Positions 59,301 through 64,000 of a stretch of 64,000 nucleotides of DNA are shown piece after piece. The notes under the pieces were generated by a model. The model saw only the letters and a list, made by a program, of their open reading frames with translations. It was not told the origin of the DNA and did not search any database. The position numbers were made by a program, and so were the translations under genes. Source of the stretch: Pyrocephalus nanus (taxonomy: Eukaryota; Chordata; Aves; Passeriformes; Tyrannidae); the NCBI GenBank assembly GCA_038380795.1, contig CM076279.1, positions 8,199,001 to 8,263,000 on the forward strand, read 5' to 3'. The first letter of the stretch is position 1, and each line of letters opens with the position of its first letter.

Positions 59301-62300
59301 TTCAAAAACTTCTGGAGATCAACCTCTAATTTTACGACCTATTAAATAACTCCAAGCTTTTTCAGCAGGGCCCACAGAAAAAAAGAAGGAGATTGGTTTC
59401 CACTGCCCTGAGCAGCTGCATTTACATCAAGAGTGGCCTTCAGAACTGTCACCAATCAGTCAAGTCCCTGTTAGCACTTTGAGGACACCTTCAACCTTTC
59501 CACAGAGCCAGGGCTGTTGCATCAGGCTCAGATACCCACCAGCAGCCCTGGGCTAGACAGATGGGGAATCAAGTCCTCTCTGCTGCCAGCAGGACCAGCT
59601 GGCTCCAGGACACTAGGATGGCAAAAGCATCCAGGTCCTGCCTTTTTTGAGGCCTGAATAACAAATTACCATTTCAGGGCATGGTGTCAGGAGACAGAAA
59701 GCAAACGCTTTGGCTGTGGGTGCTACGACAGCATTGACAATAGATGAAGTAGGCAGATGTTTAGAAATCAAGACCATAAACATCAGGCAAGAAGGGAATC
59801 TGCATCCTTCTCTAGAGGAATGGATTTTATCCTCACTAATTGTTTAGCTAGGAGTCATCCTGGAACGTCACGTTTCGTGGAAACATGACCTTGGCATCCA
59901 ATAGAGGCCTTTTCAGAAGAGCTTGGTAGTGTAAACTTTCTCACAGATGGACACTTTTCTGCCTTATGAGGTCACCAGGGTTTTTAACTTCTCTGTCCAA
60001 GACAGAGCACGGACTGAAATCCCTGTGGAGTGTGAGGAGGAGGGCTTGGCCCAGGAGTGAAACCCATACTCACACAGCACCCACTCCGGAGAGGGCTCTT
60101 GGTTTCACCTCCCACAAGCAGCAAAGTTTATTCCAGGTTTCTGTTTTCTTTTTTTTTTTTTCTTCTAAATGATCCCAAGTCTCCAAAGGGACTCTGCATT
60201 TCTGTTCCAATCAGCAGCAACACTAGTGGCTTTTGGACTGAGAAAAGCAGAGTGAAAAAGCAGACAGCGGTGGGAGAGACAACACACAGATGTCCCAGTG
60301 CCAGCACTGATGTCACACTGAAGAGACATTTGAAAGAATTTACTGTCTCGGTATCATTTGCTCCCAGAAGCAGCAGCTACCCAAAGAACTCCAGCATGAT
60401 TTGCACTCAGGAGTTCTGATCTCTGTGTGCCCAAGTGGAACAAACTCTGGTTTGTATCTCACGTTGCAGGGACAGGATGGTTAAAGTCTCCTGGACTTTT
60501 GGTGTCCAGCTGTTTTATGGCAAATTTAAAAATCATCCTTACTGGCTCAAATGTGGAAATCCCCCTCCCCAGGAGCTGACCTGAATCGAGGGGCAGGACT
60601 TTATGGGGTGACACTGAGTGGGCCCCCCTGTGCCTCGCAGAGGGTCAGGTCTGCTCAGGCTCCCTTCTTCCCCCCTCTGCAGCGACATGGTCTGCTGGCA
60701 CGCCTGAGCTCACCAGTAAAGGGCAAGGATGTCCTACAGAAAGGCAAAATATCAAAAGGCAGAAGCAAGTGGCACTAGGAGATGCCATGCCTACCTCCCC
60801 TTCCATCTGTCAGACCCCAGGCCAGCAGAATTAGGGATGTGCTGCCGAGATCAGGGATGGAGTCAGGGCCATTGTTACATCTGCCCTGAGCCCCCCCAGC
60901 CCCAGCCCCTGCAGTGACCATGGCAGCTGGGCAGGAGCTGTCTCAGCAGAGAGTCCTGATGCTCCTGCTGTGCACAGGGCTGGTTTCCAGCAGCAGGACC
61001 CTCAGCACGCTGAGGAGCAGAGTTGCAAAGTGCTGCTCGCACTGGGTGGGCACACAGGCACCACGCTGCACTGGCACAAGCTGCTGCCAGCACTCCTGAT
61101 GCCAGCAGGATGGCACACTGCAGAGCCTGGCATTGCTTTTCTCCACCATGAGAGCTGGTTTTAATTGATGAAGTGAGACCACTGGCAGGGCTGGGAATGC
61201 TGGGAGAAAGCATCCTGCAGGATAAGTGCACTCCTACTCCTGCTACTCCACAGCTTTACTAGGGCATAATCCTTGTTATTCTCAGCAGGCAAAACTCAAC
61301 CTGTGCTGACTGCAGGCAAGAGACAACTGAATCCCATCCTGCAATTTAAACCTGGAACAAAGGGCTCTGTACCTTTCTGCCTGTGACCTGGCCTTGGATT
61401 TTAGTAGGCACACACCTCATACCAAGTAAAAAAAAGCATATGCCACTGGTCTCCTGATCCAGTGCCACAGGTTGGGAATAGGTAAATGGCTAAAGTCATA
61501 ATCTGAAAGGGAAGGCAGGAAAATCCTGTGGCCAAAAGCAAAGTCATGAATGAGTGTATACTGGAGAAACCTTTGTCAGGAAGACCAGGATCCATATTCT
61601 GTGGCTGCCCCAGCCAAACCCAGACATCTGATCACCCTAAAGTAACTCCCTCTTTGCCTCACTTCATGTATGCAAAGGACTTGGAAAGCACACACTGCTT
61701 AACATGAACAAGAGCAGATAAAGAACGAGCTGAGACACCCACAGGTACAGCCTGAAGCATCAGATGGGAGGAAGAAAGGTGCCATTGTCCAACAGGGCTG
61801 TGCCAGTGCTTCCAACAGCACAGCCATCATGAACGCCTCATACCAGCTTTAAATACAAGAGACAGGCACACACACACCCCCTCCAAGCTACAGTACATAA
61901 ATACAACCAGTGGCATCTATATCCTTTTATCCAGTATTTATTAAAAATCAGCTTTTCCTTTGCTAGTCCCAGTCGAAACAGATCAAACAGCTGCACAGGA
62001 ATGAGTAACTCTGGAGATGATCAAAACATAAAGAGAAATCATCACCAGTGTTTCTCGCTATAACCTCAGCTGGCTGTAGGATTCACTTCCCTTGGATATA
62101 TGAAATTGTACCTTATCCTGAAGCACTAAAGGCACAGGCACACTTTTCCCTCTCATGATCCTTTCTAAATCAATTCATCTGCACTGTGAAACAAAAGTCA
62201 AAAAACTCATTAAACTACCAGCATAATGTATTTGCCCCACAACACTTTTTGCCCCTCAGTTAATGAGTGAGGGGAAGAAAAAAGGGACAAATATGGAAAG

Positions 62301-64000
62301 AGTTTGCAGACACCACTGTGGAGACAGCAATCACCTTCATGCTCTAGGCAACTGATGTATTAACAGTGGATTAGAAGTGACAAGTTCCAAGAATTCGTGC
62401 AGTGGAGACAGTCCTCATTTACCACAATAAAACAGAGCAGGAAAGTATCTGTCATGATGCTATTAACTGGTTCCTGAACCCAGTAAAATTGTTCATCCTG
62501 TGATGTGGCTTCTTTGCATCTAGAAGAGATATGTGGGCATCAAAGTAGTGTAAAATAACTAATCAGAGAGTGCAGGGTGGCCAGAACCATGTGTCAGAGT
62601 GAAGCCAACACAATAATTTCTTTGGTCTATCTTCCTTCTTCTCCTTTTGTGATTTACAAAAGGTCCAATATCATTTACTCATCTGGATGCATTTCAAGCA
62701 GGTGTTTCTTCAGAGATCACTCTGATTTTTGCCACTCAGTTTGGACTGGACACCAGTATCAGATGGGATTTCTACAGGTCCCCAGCCAGATGAAACACCA
62801 TCACAGACCTGGATTTCTGATGGAAATTTTCACACTTGCAAACTGACACCTCTGCTCCCTGCAAATAATGACTCACAGCAACTTTTCCCAAAGGCATTCC
62901 TATTGGTAAACACATTAGCTCAATTATTTGGGGATTTGACCACAAACAAGGTCACAACAAAAACCAAAACAGCAGAGGCAAATGCAACATTTAATTTGAC
63001 AAATATTTACCAAAAAAAACAGCACCCAGGCTCTGTGGCAGCCACCCCACAGAAATTACACTCCTTGCATCCGTGTCTGATTTAGAAAGCCTAACTGAAA
63101 GGAAACCATCAGCATTCTTTTGGGGAAACTAAATTTACCTTGAGTAAAATCTAGCTTACTGCAACCAGCCCCCAAAAGCCCTGCCAAACTTCCCAAGCAG
63201 GGCTTAAAGACAGATTTTGCCAGCTGTAGGCTACAGAAGTGTGTGTTTAATAAACATTGACCCATCAGTAAGTCCCTGGCAGCAGCCTGAGAGGGAAAGC
63301 GTGGCAGGTTTTGAAAGGCACCGCTCTGAGGGAGCTCACAGATTTACTTGTCACGGATGACAGTGAGAAACCTCTCAAAGGGCACTCTGGGGAAACTGGG
63401 TTATATAATTACAGAGATTTGTGTCTCTTACAGTTCCAGAAGGTTCACTGCTCTCCTGGAGCTCTCGGCACACAGATGAGAAATGTAACATTATCTTTGG
63501 ATGGAGACTGTGTGATCGATACCCACGGGGTAAATAAAGTGACCAGGTTCAGTATTTGGTTAGGATGGAATAAAGCAATCCCTCCCTTGGAGGAGGCAGA
63601 GGTGGCAGAAGAGCCTCAGTACCTGTGAGCAGAAAAAGCCATCGGAGCTGGGAAGCTGTGACCACATTTTGGGCAAGATAGAAGCAGCTGATTATCAGGG
63701 GCACCGAGACTGCCAAGACTTCTCATTAACAGTGCACATTTATGTGGTTACTCTGCAATGATTTTCATGGCTGGAATGTATTAAAGACTGTGTGTTGAGG
63801 TCTCGTTCAGGGCTAGGGTGTCCAGAGTAAACGTCTACAGCTCTAAACCACAGGAGTCCTCGCCACAGCCCTGAATTTCCCCAGTGTTGTGTAACATTAA
63901 ATTCATCACTTAAATAGCACCTTTACTGAGATTTCAATGAACCAAATATAGGAAAAATAAATGTCAAAGCCCATCTATGTTTTTTGGTGTACACAGAGGG
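56397..64000. other. Gene-free stretch to the window end
   Basis: Both strands were examined and no exon, RNA gene or recognisable transposon is supported. Poly-T runs at 58,697-58,720 and 60,148-60,163 and a short CA run at 61,867-61,877 are the only simple repeats of note. A 105-residue open frame at 63,311-63,628 has no family signature and is probably chance. Confidence 0.45.

Noticed and set aside
61855..61880. Short CA run
   Set aside because: It is too short and interrupted to be a notable microsatellite.
63311..63628. A 105-codon plus-strand open frame with an AG acceptor-like site inside
   Set aside because: It has no recognisable domain, no partner exons and no repeated or conserved feature; chance is the simplest explanation.
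1..64000. CRISPR arrays, bacterial insertion sequences, endogenous retroviral LTR pairs
   Set aside because: None is seen. The repeats present are CR1 fragments, a minisatellite, simple repeats and the segmental array, and no paired LTRs with primer-binding site and polypurine tract were found.

Overview
The window looks like vertebrate nuclear DNA, almost certainly from a bird and most likely a songbird. The reasons are split coding exons with standard splice sites, several truncated CR1 LINE 3' ends, and tandem copies of a maestro HEAT-like repeat (MROH) gene, a family known to be amplified in birds. There are no operons, bacterial-type promoters or CRISPR arrays. The species cannot be fixed from the sequence alone.

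Positions 1-22,200 are a tandem segmental array. A unit of about 9.28 kb repeats head to tail at offsets of 9,269 and 9,293 bases. A third, internally deleted unit repeats after only about 3.0 kb. Each full unit carries, on the minus strand, a compact MROH-type HEAT-repeat gene whose 19 coding exons I could join with consistent phase into 767 codons. Two copies are complete (4,327-10,814 and 13,623-20,107), one runs off the left edge (1-1,545), and a remnant with only a few exons ends the array (21,510-22,150). Upstream of each first coding exon lies a GCCTCAG/CCAAAA minisatellite whose length differs between copies. Beyond it come a CpG-dense block, a spacer with two opposed CR1 fragments, and then the poly(A) signal of the next gene.

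Positions 22,200-45,100 are gene-poor. They hold a long C-run just past the array, CR1 fragments at 27.8 and 39.3-39.7 kb, a decayed reverse-transcriptase relic at about 36.5-36.9 kb, and otherwise no coding exons that I can support.

Positions 45,100-50,010 hold the only other clear gene, an intronless-CDS G-protein-coupled receptor of the urotensin-2 receptor type (48,426-49,574, plus strand). It has a candidate non-coding first exon at about 45.6 kb, a candidate CRE plus TATA promoter at 48.09-48.10 kb, and a poly(A) signal at 49,983.

Positions 50,010-64,000 are again gene-poor, with one CR1 fragment (51.28-51.45 kb), a GT-rich low-complexity tract (56.24-56.40 kb) and no exons I can support. 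The array and the receptor gene show no sign of acting together. The point of most interest is the young, homogenised MROH array with its variable minisatellite at the 5' end of every gene copy.
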